Source: Ignavibacteriales bacterium (lineage in GTDB: Bacteria > Bacteroidota > Ignavibacteria > Ignavibacteriales > Ignavibacteriaceae). Taken from it: 43,006 nucleotides of DNA. The stretch's first letter is position 1; each line of letters starts with the position of its first letter. Made by a program: the position numbers and the translations under genes. Below are positions 9,597-17,762 of the stretch, one piece after another. The notes below the pieces were generated by a model. It ran no database searches. It was given only the letters and a program-made list of their open reading frames with translations, and was not told where the DNA came from. Location of the stretch: positions 1 through 43,006 of the forward strand of contig JAGUYG010000043.1 of assembly GCA_020061465.1 (NCBI GenBank), read 5' to 3'.

Positions 9597-10940
9597 ATGA
9601 ATTTTTTACCGCACAGATCTTACTATAAAAAAATACTCCGTATAGCATTACCGGCTATTGCAGGTTTATCAACGCAAATGGTTGTCTCCCTTGTAGACGC
9701 TGCAATGGTAGGAAGATTGGAAGAGGCACAGTATGCACTTGCCGCAATGGGCTTGGGAGTATTGGCTACGTGGGCATTAATCAGTTTCTTTTCCAGCTTA
9801 GCCACAGGTACACATGTAATTGTAGCAAGAAAATTCGGAGAGGAAAATTATATAGAGTGCGGAGTAACACTTAATAATTCTTTAATAGCCGGTTTTACGA
9901 TAGGAATTATAGTTGCCGCTATCGGGACTTTTTTTGCATTTAACATATCACATTTTTTTGCTGCTGATCCGGTGGTAGGGCAATATGCCGGTGAATATAT
10001 CTTCTATCGATTCCTCGGTATCCCGTTTTTTCTTATTTCAGTTTCATTCAGAGGCTTCTTTTTCGGCATTAGCAAAACAAAAATTTTCATGTTTTCCGGC
10101 TTGTTGACCAATTTATTGAATGTCATTTTTAATTATATCTTGATTTACGGCAGCTTTGGTGCACCAAGAATGGGATTAGCCGGTGCCGGTTTGGGTTCAA
10201 CATTAGCTACATTTTTCGATGTAATATTTTACTTGTTTGTAATACTTCTGCCTTATAACAGAAAGCGATTTTCAAATTTTAAACACTTCAGAATTGACTA
10301 CGCCATCCTAAGAAATTTATATAAACTATCCCTACCCGTTTCCTTTCAAAATATTTTTATTTTAATTGGCTTTTTAATATTCGTTGCGATTATAGGAATC
10401 ATTGGCACTGTAGAGCAAGCGGCAACTCAAGCAGTTATAAGCGTGTTATTTATGTCCTTTCTTCCATGTTTCGGATTTGGGATAGCAGTTCAAACTTTAG
10501 TAGGGAATAATCTAGGCTCACACAAATTTGAACTTGCAAAAATTTACGGATTCGAAACAGCAAAAGTAGCTTCATACTACACTTTACTGCTTGGTATCAT
10601 ATTTATTTCGATTCCAAAGATTGTACTTCTTCTAATCACTAATGATCAAATAATAATTGAGACTGCTGCACCTGCCCTGCGCATTGCAGGGTTTGCTCAA
10701 ATATTTTATGCAGTGGGTATAGTTCTCGCAAACGGATTGCAGGCTGCAGGAAAAACGCTGTTTGTTATGACGGCAGAAGTTATTACAAATCTATTAGTCT
10801 TCGTTCCTTTAGCTTATTTTTTTGGAGTGTATTTGGAGCTGGGATTAGCATGGGCATGGCTGGCATTGCCTGTTTATATTATTCTATACTCATTGATAAT
10901 TTATTTAAAATTTCTTTTCGGAAACTGGTATCCGGATTAA
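9597..10940 (+). CDS. MATE family multidrug/Na+-type efflux transporter
   Basis: 447 residues of strongly hydrophobic sequence with about 12 predicted membrane helices in two similar halves, the layout of MATE exporters. The N-terminal segment (ALPAIAGLSTQMVVSLVDAAMVGRL) matches the typical MatE first helix, and LGSTLATFFDVIFY and GNNLGSHKFELAK are further family-like stretches. These proteins export cationic drugs or metabolites using a sodium or proton gradient; the substrate here cannot be told. It is divergent from the T9SS cluster across a 207-bp gap and convergent with the MFS gene, with only 1 bp between stop codons. Confidence 0.9.
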   Translation: MNFLPHRSYYKKILRIALPAIAGLSTQMVVSLVDAAMVGRLEEAQYALAAMGLGVLATWALISFFSSLATGTHVIVARKFGEENYIECGVTLNNSLIAGFTIGIIVAAIGTFFAFNISHFFAADPVVGQYAGEYIFYRFLGIPFFLISVSFRGFFFGISKTKIFMFSGLLTNLLNVIFNYILIYGSFGAPRMGLAGAGLGSTLATFFDVIFYLFVILLPYNRKRFSNFKHFRIDYAILRNLYKLSLPVSFQNIFILIGFLIFVAIIGIIGTVEQAATQAVISVLFMSFLPCFGFGIAVQTLVGNNLGSHKFELAKIYGFETAKVASYYTLLLGIIFISIPKIVLLLITNDQIIIETAAPALRIAGFAQIFYAVGIVLANGLQAAGKTLFVMTAEVITNLLVFVPLAYFFGVYLELGLAWAWLALPVYIILYSLIIYLKFLFGNWYPD

Positions 10941-10941
10941 T

Positions 10942-12117
10942 TTAATCTTTCAGCGTCAGATAAGAAATAAATATCATTACAAAGAATACCAGCCCCGTTA
11001 ATAAAAATGAAAATTTTAATCCGATTATACCTACCGAGAAACCGCCGGCTATTGGTCCAATAATATTACCCAAAATTTGAAAGCTTGATGCAACTCCTAA
11101 AACGCCGCCTCTTCGTTCTAATGAAATATTTTTACTGATTGATGTAAATAGAAGCGGAAGAAGCGCTCCGAATCCAAATCCGAGAAGCATTCGTACAGGT
11201 ATGAGAGAGTAGGGATCGTTAATAAAAGTATGAATACAATACATCAAACCTGTAATCAAAGATGCTATGACGAGATTCTTTTTTATTCCGTGTTTTTCTA
11301 TCCGCTTTCCCCACCAGACAGATGAAATAGTTGAGAATATTCCTACTATGCTGTATAAAGCTCCGGTAATTGTTGGTAAAAATTTTGTGCTAATATTCAA
11401 AGTCTCAACGTAAAGAACGAAGATTGGTCTCACGAAGGAAAAACCGACTGAAGTAAGAGCAATCATTGCTGCAGAGTATCTCAATATTTTATTGCTGAGC
11501 AGGAATTTCCAATTCTGTACGAATGAATATTTCTCATTATTATTAACTTTCATTTCTTCTTTAACAAAAAACAAAACCAGAAATCCGGTAAGGAATAGGA
11601 GTGCCGATACCACAAAAAAAACATTTCTAAAACCAATTAAATCGGAAATTACACCTCCAATTAAAGGACCTAATACCATTCCTGCCGAAGTTGACGATTG
11701 AAGGAGTCCCAATGCATAACCTGTTTTTTCTTCGGGAGTATTTGAGGCAACTAGAGCCATTGCAGCAGGTAAGAATCCGCTTAATGCACCTTGAAGCAAT
11801 CTGCCCACGAATAAATGAGTAACATCCTGCGAAAATCCTATTATTAGTTGTGAAAGAGCCAAACCGAAAACGGCACGGAGTGTCATTATTTTTCGACCGT
11901 ACTTATCCCCCAAACTGCCCCAAATGGGGGTAAGGAAGAATGAAATAAAAAATGGACCTGCGAAGACTAATCCGCTCCAACCGGCAGTTTCTTCAAGATT
12001 AGTTACCCCTAATTCGCGGACAAACAGCGGAAGAAATGGCACAATTGCGCTCATTCCGACCATCGCTAAAAATTGGCAGATCCATACTATCAATAAATTC
12101 TTTTTCCAGAAGGTCAT
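10942..12117 (-). CDS. MFS transporter, DHA1-type drug efflux
   Basis: 391 residues with about 12 membrane helices. The loop between helices 2 and 3 has the MFS motif A (GSLGDKYGRK), and helix 5 carries the antiporter motif C (GMVLGPLIGG), both typical of 12-helix proton-driven drug exporters such as MdtG/TetA-like proteins. The substrate is not predictable. The ATG at 12117 has no obvious strong Shine-Dalgarno sequence. It is transcribed towards the MATE gene and is divergent from the small secreted protein at 12265. Confidence 0.88.
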   Translation of the reverse strand: MTFWKKNLLIVWICQFLAMVGMSAIVPFLPLFVRELGVTNLEETAGWSGLVFAGPFFISFFLTPIWGSLGDKYGRKIMTLRAVFGLALSQLIIGFSQDVTHLFVGRLLQGALSGFLPAAMALVASNTPEEKTGYALGLLQSSTSAGMVLGPLIGGVISDLIGFRNVFFVVSALLFLTGFLVLFFVKEEMKVNNNEKYSFVQNWKFLLSNKILRYSAAMIALTSVGFSFVRPIFVLYVETLNISTKFLPTITGALYSIVGIFSTISSVWWGKRIEKHGIKKNLVIASLITGLMYCIHTFINDPYSLIPVRMLLGFGFGALLPLLFTSISKNISLERRGGVLGVASSFQILGNIIGPIAGGFSVGIIGLKFSFLLTGLVFFVMIFISYLTLKD

Positions 12118-12264
12118 TTAGAGCGCTTTTCCCCTTTTTTACACCTTATTCTTTTAGATAATTTTACTTTAGTACAACTATCGAACATTACAAAGCCAAA
12201 ATTGCAAAAAAGAAGTTTGAATAAAAAACTTGACATTCACCTAAAGGCAAAATATATTTTGACC

Positions 12265-12663
12265 ATGAAAAACAGCCTTTTAAAAATATTCTTAGTTTTT
12301 TTCATCAACAGCCTTGCTTTGGGCGGTGCATTTATGGAATATTTTCACGGCTGGACTGAATCCGAAAATGTTCGGCTTGAATGGAAAACTTCAGAAGAAA
12401 ATAATCTAAGGCATTTCATAATAGAAAGAAAAACCCCGCAAACTTCTTACATTGAAATTGCTACAATTAAACCCAAAGGAAGTAATTCAATATATACTTA
12501 TATCGATGAGACGGCTTACAAAACAACTGACTTAATTTTTGTTTACCGTATCAAAATCGTTGATAACAGCGATGTAGTTTCTTATTCTATGGAATTATCA
12601 GTAACTCCCAGTATATCAGGCGTAAAGAGAACTTGGGGCAGTATAAAAGCAATGTTCCGTTAA
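12265..12663 (+). CDS. Small secreted protein with fibronectin-III-like domain, function unknown
   Basis: 132 residues from the ATG at 12265. The reading frame extends upstream to 12202, but that extension is lysine-rich and places the signal peptide internally, so the later start is preferred. Residues 1-22 are a hydrophobic signal (LLKIFLVFFINSLALGG). The rest contains strands like those in Fn3-type modules of surface proteins (NVRLEWKTSEENNLRHFIIERK, cut here to its key parts VRLEWKT and FIIERK; later YRIKIVDNSDVVSYS). The C-terminus TWGSIKAMFR is basic and looks like a conserved ending rather than a T9SS sorting domain. It stands alone between the MFS and SpoIID genes. No function is known to me. 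Confidence 0.7.
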   Translation: MKNSLLKIFLVFFINSLALGGAFMEYFHGWTESENVRLEWKTSEENNLRHFIIERKTPQTSYIEIATIKPKGSNSIYTYIDETAYKTTDLIFVYRIKIVDNSDVVSYSMELSVTPSISGVKRTWGSIKAMFR

Positions 12664-12768
12664 AAAGTTCTTCAAGGACCTTTTCAATCGATTCCTTAAA
12701 AAATCCATCCTCAAAAATCTCTTTCTATATTAGTTCTTATCTTGCATTAAATTTTCTTCGGTGTTCAA

Positions 12769-14007
12769 ATGGCGGTTAGAATATTTTTGATAATTCAACT
12801 TATAGCTCTTTTAATTCTTTATTTCGGCTGCTCGTCGAGTAGAAAATTTACGGTAAACGAAGATGATACATCAAAGGGAATTATCATAAGAGTGCTAATC
12901 GAAGAAAAAATAAATCAGACGGCATTCGACATTAATAATTCACTTTATTTAAGAAACGATCAAAAAACAATTGCAATTATTTATGCAGGCAGCCGGGTTA
13001 AAATTACTCTAAAGAACAACTTACTAAAATTTCAAATAGACGATAGAGATTTTAGCTCACCCAATTTTGAAATGCAGCCTGTTGATAGAAATGAAATAAT
13101 TCAAATTAATAATAAGCGTTTTAGAGGATCGTTAAAGATCGTTAAGCAAGGAGATGCGATATTTATCATAAACTATCTTCCTTTAGAAGAATATTTAAAA
13201 GGTGTAATACCGGCTGAGATGCCACTCGGCAGAGACAATGAATATTATGAAGCTCTAAAAGCATTCACCATTTGCGCTAGAACTTATGCATTAATAAAGC
13301 TAAAAGAACAAAAAGAATTTTTTGATGTTTACTCTGACACTCGTGACCAGGTTTACGGCGGGGCAGCTATTGAGGCTTCAATTTCAAACCGTGCAGCAAT
13401 TGAAACCAAAGATATCATACTGATGTTCGGAGATAAACCGGCTATAACATTTTACCATTCAACCTGCGGCGGTACAACTGAAGATGTTAAGAACGTCTTC
13501 TCTGATGAAGGACTTCCTTATTTAATGAGCCATGACGATGGTGATGAACCTTATTGTAGTATCTCTCCGAATTTTTATTGGGAAGAAAATTATAAATTAC
13601 AAGAGTTTACCAACAGACTTTTTACAGCCGGATTGATTGACGATAACAATGTAACAATTCATAGTCTCCAAGTTATGAGTCGATTTCCATCAGGCAGAAT
13701 AAATGAATTAAGAATAATTTTTCAGCGGCAATCGGGATTGGATTCGCTGAGCATTTTCGGCAATAACATAAGATTCGTTATAAGAAATACAAGCAATACA
13801 GGCATACTAAAAAGCAATAACTTCGAAATTAAATTTGTGTCAGACGATAAAATTACTCTATCGGGTAAAGGATACGGACACGGCGTTGGCATGTGTCAGT
13901 GGGGGGCATTGGCTTTATCAATCCGGGGGATTAAATATCAAGAAATATTAAATCACTACTATCCGGGTACACATTTAAGAAGGATAACGCACCATGGTCC
14001 AATTTGA
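12769..14007 (+). CDS. SpoIID/LytB-domain lipoprotein (probable lytic transglycosylase-like)
   Basis: 412 residues. Residues 1-21 form a lipoprotein signal with lipobox LYFGC, so it is probably anchored in a membrane facing the periplasm. From about residue 140 it has the SpoIID/LytB domain: LPLEEYLKGVIPAEMP, ALKAFTICARTYAL, a middle STCGGTTEDV segment and the C-terminal GKGYGHGVGMCQWGALALS motif. In the SpoIID family the glutamate in VIPAEM acts in cleavage of denuded peptidoglycan glycans. No sporulation genes are seen here, so a role in wall remodelling or division is more likely. The maf gene overlaps its 3' end by 14 bp, so the two are translationally linked. Confidence 0.88.
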   Translation: MAVRIFLIIQLIALLILYFGCSSSRKFTVNEDDTSKGIIIRVLIEEKINQTAFDINNSLYLRNDQKTIAIIYAGSRVKITLKNNLLKFQIDDRDFSSPNFEMQPVDRNEIIQINNKRFRGSLKIVKQGDAIFIINYLPLEEYLKGVIPAEMPLGRDNEYYEALKAFTICARTYALIKLKEQKEFFDVYSDTRDQVYGGAAIEASISNRAAIETKDIILMFGDKPAITFYHSTCGGTTEDVKNVFSDEGLPYLMSHDDGDEPYCSISPNFYWEENYKLQEFTNRLFTAGLIDDNNVTIHSLQVMSRFPSGRINELRIIFQRQSGLDSLSIFGNNIRFVIRNTSNTGILKSNNFEIKFVSDDKITLSGKGYGHGVGMCQWGALALSIRGIKYQEILNHYYPGTHLRRITHHGPI

Positions 14008-14575
14008 TTTGCCGGTTTATTTGGCATCAAAGTCGCCCAGACGGAAAAAGTTTTTATCACAGCTTAATTTTCCCTTTAAAACAATTGAAATTCATGTTGA
14101 CGAAAAAATTAATAACGGAGAAAAACCTATAAAAGCCGTAAAACGTTTAGCGGTAGAAAAATTGGAAGTTGCCAAACAACGGGTTCGGAGGGGGATAATA
14201 ATAACAGCAGATACAATCGTAGTGCTGAACAAAGAAATTATCGGGAAACCTCGCGATGAAAAAGATGCAAAAAATATTCTTAAGAAATTAAGTGGTAATA
14301 CACATGCAGTTTATACAGGCTTTGCGGTTCATAGTACAAAAAAAGATTTAACTATTGTCGATTATCAAAAAACTTTAGTAACATTTAAAAAATTAAATAA
14401 TGAAGAAATTGACGACTATATAAAATCCGGCAGTCCGATGGACAAAGCCGGTGCATACGGCATTCAGGACGATTTTGGCGCAGTGTTCGTGAAGAAAATT
14501 AATGGCTGTTATTACAACGTGGTCGGGCTGCCTCTTCCAAAATTATACTTAGCATTGTTGAGGCTTGCCGATTGA
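13994..14575 (+). CDS. maf: Maf-family nucleoside triphosphate pyrophosphatase
   Basis: 193 residues, the usual Maf length. The N-terminal SKSPRRKKFL motif and the ITADTIVVL motif contain the phosphate- and metal-binding residues of this family; KLSGNTHAVYTGFAV and SGSPMDKAGAYGIQDDFGA are the other conserved blocks. Maf proteins hydrolyse non-canonical or normal dNTP/NTP (dTTP, UTP or modified forms) to the monophosphate and are linked to septum control and nucleotide pool cleaning. It overlaps the SpoIID gene by 14 bp and the following membrane-protein gene by 4 bp, so the three genes form one operon. Confidence 0.93.
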   Translation: MVQFDLPVYLASKSPRRKKFLSQLNFPFKTIEIHVDEKINNGEKPIKAVKRLAVEKLEVAKQRVRRGIIITADTIVVLNKEIIGKPRDEKDAKNILKKLSGNTHAVYTGFAVHSTKKDLTIVDYQKTLVTFKKLNNEEIDDYIKSGSPMDKAGAYGIQDDFGAVFVKKINGCYYNVVGLPLPKLYLALLRLAD

Positions 14576-15534
14576 TAGAAAAGATAAAAAATAGACTTAT
14601 CGTAATCACAATAATTGCCGGTATTTTATATTTAATTTTAACCATCTACGGTGATATTGAACAAGTTTTAATTGCATTCCGAAGTTTTAATTGGCTCTTA
14701 CTCCCCTTGCTCTTACTTCTCTCGCTCATGAATTATTTAACTCGGTTTTACAAATGGGATTATTATTTATCAGTGCTTAACATCGAAATAAAAAAAATTG
14801 ATTCATTATCAATCTTTGCTGCGGGATTGGTTATGAGTATTACACCGGGCAAAATGGGGGAGTTGTTAAAATCGTTTCTTGTTAAGCAAATCAATGGCAC
14901 CCCGGTTAGTAAAACCGCACCGATTATTTTCGTTGAAAGGATAACTGATTTTGTTTCCTTGATAATTATTGCCTTACTAGGTGCATTCATTTATGATTAT
15001 GGAAGAACCATAGTTCTGATTGTAGCGGCATTTTTCGTTGTTCTTTTAATTATCATTGGAATCAGACAAATAGCTCTGTCCATAATTAAATTTTTTGAAA
15101 AAGTACGGTTCTTCAAAAAACATTTGGAAAAAATTCATAATGCTTATGAAAGTTCATACCTTCTGCTGCGTCCTTTGCCGCTGTTTTATATGACACTTAT
15201 TAGTCTGCTCTCCTGGTCATTCGAATGTTTGGGATATCACATTATTCTGCTTAATTTTGGAATAGACCTCGGAATTTTTTGGGGAGCTTTCAGCTATGCC
15301 TTCGCCACTATTGTAGGGGCAATTACAATGCTGCCTGCAGGATTGGGAGTAACAGAAGGTTCGTTAACGTTTCTAATAATCAATGAAGGTTTCTCAAAAG
15401 ATATCGCTGTGGCATCAACTTTTATAGTAAGAGTTGTAACCCTTTGGTTTGCAGTCTTAGTTGGTGTTTTCGCAGTTGCACTTTATCAAAATAGATACGG
15501 AAAAATTACAATCGATTCCGTTTCCAACAAGTAA
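14572..15534 (+). CDS. Flippase-like/LPG-synthase TM family membrane protein (UPF0104)
   Basis: 320 residues with seven or eight membrane helices. It matches the lysylphosphatidylglycerol synthase transmembrane/flippase-like family (YbhN, AglD type): the [16 protein letters not shown] block near residue 90 and [16 protein letters not shown] near residue 260 are diagnostic. It lacks the cytoplasmic aminoacyl-transferase domain of MprF, so lipid or lipid-linked substrate flipping is more likely than synthesis. The start is a TTG overlapping the maf stop codon by 4 bp, which supports translational coupling. The exact substrate is unknown. Confidence 0.85.
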   Translation: MIEKIKNRLIVITIIAGILYLILTIYGDIEQVLIAFRSFNWLLLPLLLLLSLMNYLTRFYKWDYYLSVLNIEIKKIDSLSIFAAGLVMSITPGKMGELLKSFLVKQINGTPVSKTAPIIFVERITDFVSLIIIALLGAFIYDYGRTIVLIVAAFFVVLLIIIGIRQIALSIIKFFEKVRFFKKHLEKIHNAYESSYLLLRPLPLFYMTLISLLSWSFECLGYHIILLNFGIDLGIFWGAFSYAFATIVGAITMLPAGLGVTEGSLTFLIINEGFSKDIAVASTFIVRVVTLWFAVLVGVFAVALYQNRYGKITIDSVSNK

Positions 15535-15548
15535 CAAGGAGTAAAAAA

Positions 15549-16805
15549 ATGGCAAAATTTAATAAAATTTCAATTCCTTCCGATGGAGAAAAAATCAAGT
15601 TTGAAGAAGGGAAATTAATTATTCCTGATAATCCTATAATCGCTTTTATTGAAGGCGATGGAACAGGACCCGATATCTGGCATGCAGCTAAAATGGTTTT
15701 CGATGAGGTAGTTGAACATGCTTATAAAGGCAGAAAGAAAATTGCCTGGATGGAAATTTTTGCAGGAGAAAAAGCCCTAAAGGTTTACGGTAAAAATAAG
15801 TGGCTGCCTGAGGAAACCGTTGAAGCTATCAAAGAATTCACTGTTGCGATTAAAGGACCTCTAACAACCCCGGTTGGCGGTGGAATAAGAAGCTTGAACG
15901 TTGCATTAAGACAAATTCTGGATTTATTTGCCTGTGTTCGTCCGGTTAAATACTATTCCGGTGTTCCAAGTCCGATGAAGAGACCTCAAGATTTAAACAT
16001 CATACTCTTCCGGGAAAATACTGAAGACGTCTATTCAGGTATTGAGTTTAAATCCGGTACAAAAGATTCGGAAGACCTAATCAAGTACATCAACAAAAAA
16101 TTCCAAAAGAAAATTAGAATACCATCGGGCGTAGGCATTAAGCCGATAAGCCAATTCGGAACATCGCGTTTAGTAAAGAAAGCTATCGAGTATGCGAGAG
16201 ATAATAAAAGAAAAAGTGTGACTCTAGTACACAAGGGAAACATAATGAAGTTTACCGAAGGCGCCTTCAAGGAATGGGGATATGAAGTAGCAAAAACTGA
16301 ATTTAGAGATTTAATCGTTACTGAAGATGAACTTTGGTCTCAGTACGGCGGTAAACTTCCGGATGGAAAAATTTTGATTAAAGACCGTATTGCCGATAGT
16401 ATGTTTCAGCAGCTATTACTTAGACCTTCAGAATATGAAGTGGTTGCAACTCCTAATTTGAACGGTGATTATCTTTCGGATGCCGCTGCAGCTCAAGTGG
16501 GAGGTTTAGGTATTGCTCCCGGTGGTAATATGAGTTATTCAACCGCAATTTTCGAAGCTACTCACGGCACCGCACCTAAATATGCCGGACTTGATAAAGT
16601 GAATCCGGGTTCCCTTATACTTTCAGGGGCGATGATGTTAGAGTATATTGGCTTGGGTAAAGCTGCCAAACTAATAGAAAATGCACTCAAGAAAACTATA
16701 AAATCTAAAATTGTAACTTATGATTTTGCAAGGTTGATGAAAGGCGCAACTGAAGTTAAAACATCGGAATTCGGTAAAGCCATTATTCAAAACATGAGTA
16801 AATAA
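15549..16805 (+). CDS. icd: Isocitrate dehydrogenase, NADP-dependent
   Basis: 418 residues, the length of the homodimeric E. coli-type enzyme of the TCA cycle, which oxidises isocitrate to 2-oxoglutarate and CO2. The substrate-binding serine loop is present ([13 protein letters not shown]), as are the metal-binding block [15 protein letters not shown] and the cofactor block [17 protein letters not shown]. The Lys-Tyr pair after ATHGTAP and the Tyr and Arg of VTYDFARLM are the NADP-specificity residues of the E. coli enzyme, so NADP use is expected. AAGGAG precedes the ATG. It follows the flippase-like gene by 14 bp and may be co-transcribed with it. Confidence 0.95.
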   Translation: MAKFNKISIPSDGEKIKFEEGKLIIPDNPIIAFIEGDGTGPDIWHAAKMVFDEVVEHAYKGRKKIAWMEIFAGEKALKVYGKNKWLPEETVEAIKEFTVAIKGPLTTPVGGGIRSLNVALRQILDLFACVRPVKYYSGVPSPMKRPQDLNIILFRENTEDVYSGIEFKSGTKDSEDLIKYINKKFQKKIRIPSGVGIKPISQFGTSRLVKKAIEYARDNKRKSVTLVHKGNIMKFTEGAFKEWGYEVAKTEFRDLIVTEDELWSQYGGKLPDGKILIKDRIADSMFQQLLLRPSEYEVVATPNLNGDYLSDAAAAQVGGLGIAPGGNMSYSTAIFEATHGTAPKYAGLDKVNPGSLILSGAMMLEYIGLGKAAKLIENALKKTIKSKIVTYDFARLMKGATEVKTSEFGKAIIQNMSK

Positions 16806-16840
16806 ATCGCTCATATTTTAGGTAAAAATACGTCATTTTC

Positions 16841-16869
16841 TTGATTTTCAGATGGTCGCTTCTTATATT
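16841..16869 (+). promoter_or_regulatory. Candidate sigma70-type promoter for the YtxH gene
   Basis: TTGATT (16841-16846) and TATATT (16864-16869) are separated by 17 bp, a good match to housekeeping promoter spacing, about 35 bp before the ATG at 16905, which has AAAGGAG in front of it. The call rests on sequence match alone; AT-rich DNA gives frequent chance matches, and Bacteroidota-group sigma factors can use other motifs. Confidence 0.35.
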
Positions 16870-16904
16870 CAAAGCGCGTAATTATACTAAAAAAGGAGTT
16901 CGAT

Positions 16905-17321
16905 ATGTCAAAAGAAAATGGAATAGGAAAAGGTTTAATCATCGGCTTTTTTGCCGGCGGCGTAGTAGGCGCAGTATTGGCTCTTCTTTATGCTCCGAAA
17001 TCCGGAAAGGAATTACGGGGTGATATAAAAGCAAAATCGGAAGAATATTTCGAAGAAGGTGAAAAATATATTTCCGAGGCAAGAGATAAAGCCAAAGAGC
17101 TGATAAATGAGGGGAAAAAACGTTCTGAAAAACTGATTCAGGATGCTAAAACAAAATCTGACGAACTGTTAAAAGATGCCGAGAAAATTTTTCAAGACGC
17201 TAAGAGTAAGGCTGATGACCTTTATGCAACCGGTAAGGATAAAGTAGAGAGCGAAAGCACAAAGCTGAAGAGTGCAGTAAAAGCCGGCGTTGATGCTTAT
17301 AAAGAAAGTAAGAGTTCGTAG
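16905..17321 (+). CDS. YtxH domain-containing protein
   Basis: 138 residues. The N-terminus has a glycine-rich membrane segment (GLIIGFFAGGVVGAVLALLYAP) followed by the KSGKELR motif typical of YtxH-domain (gas vesicle GvpP-like or general stress) proteins; the key part is GAVLALLYAPKSGKELR. Residues 45-135 are a long charged amphipathic helix of 11-residue-type repeats (KAKELINEGKKRSEKL, KTKSDELLKDAEK, KSKADDLYATGKDK), similar to LEA/apolipoprotein-like helices. It is probably membrane-associated with a stress or envelope role; the exact function is unknown. It is followed after 2 bp by another membrane-anchored coiled-coil gene, a common pairing for YtxH and DUF948-type proteins. Confidence 0.85.
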   Translation: MSKENGIGKGLIIGFFAGGVVGAVLALLYAPKSGKELRGDIKAKSEEYFEEGEKYISEARDKAKELINEGKKRSEKLIQDAKTKSDELLKDAEKIFQDAKSKADDLYATGKDKVESESTKLKSAVKAGVDAYKESKSS

Positions 17322-17323
17322 TA

Positions 17324-17710
17324 ATGGATATTCTTACAATCTTTTACATCATTCTGTTACTCTCTGCATCAGCTTTGTGTATTGCGCTTATCATTTATGT
17401 AAAAAGGATCACTGCGTCCATTGTGGAGATTGAGAATGACATCAAGGAAATGTCTTCTCAATTAAAACCTTTATTAATCTCCAGCACAAACCTCAGTGAT
17501 AAATTAATCTTTCTTTCCGAGCAGGCAAAAGAGCAAATCCATGTAGCAAAGAGTATTGTAACCGATGTAAGAGACCGCGTAGACAAAATACTTTTACTGG
17601 AAGAAAAACTACGGAGAGGTGTTGAGGAACCCGTAACGGGTTTGATCAAAAACCTCTCCGCAATATTTAACGGGGTTAACTCCTTTTGGAAGACCTACAA
17701 GAAACATTGA
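17324..17710 (+). CDS. Membrane-anchored coiled-coil protein (DUF948-like)
   Basis: 128 residues. Residues 1-28 are one membrane helix (IFYIILLLSASALCIALIIYV), cut to its core LLLSASALCIALII. Residues 30-115 are predicted helical coiled coil (EIENDIKEMSSQLKPLL, ISSTNLSDKLIFLSEQAKEQ), as in DUF948 proteins that often sit next to YtxH genes. It starts 2 bp after the YtxH stop codon with no clear Shine-Dalgarno of its own, so it probably depends on translation of the upstream gene. The function is unknown. Confidence 0.75.
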   Translation: MDILTIFYIILLLSASALCIALIIYVKRITASIVEIENDIKEMSSQLKPLLISSTNLSDKLIFLSEQAKEQIHVAKSIVTDVRDRVDKILLLEEKLRRGVEEPVTGLIKNLSAIFNGVNSFWKTYKKH

Positions 17711-17762
17711 CAAAATAATATCAAAAAATAAAATCTCACCTTGAATTTAAGGAGGAAAACTT

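Noticed and set aside
12769-14007. Sporulation or engulfment locus
   Set aside because: The SpoIID/LytB domain is widespread in non-sporulating bacteria, and no other sporulation gene is in the window.
15549-16805. Isopropylmalate or homoisocitrate dehydrogenase
   Set aside because: Length, the SLNVALRQ loop and the Lys-Tyr NADP residues after ATHGTAP fit NADP isocitrate dehydrogenase, and no leu genes are near.
16841-17023. Short plus-strand ORF overlapping the YtxH gene start
   Set aside because: It is out of frame with the well-supported YtxH gene, has an arginine-rich composition typical of a shadow frame, and its start coincides with a promoter-like sequence.
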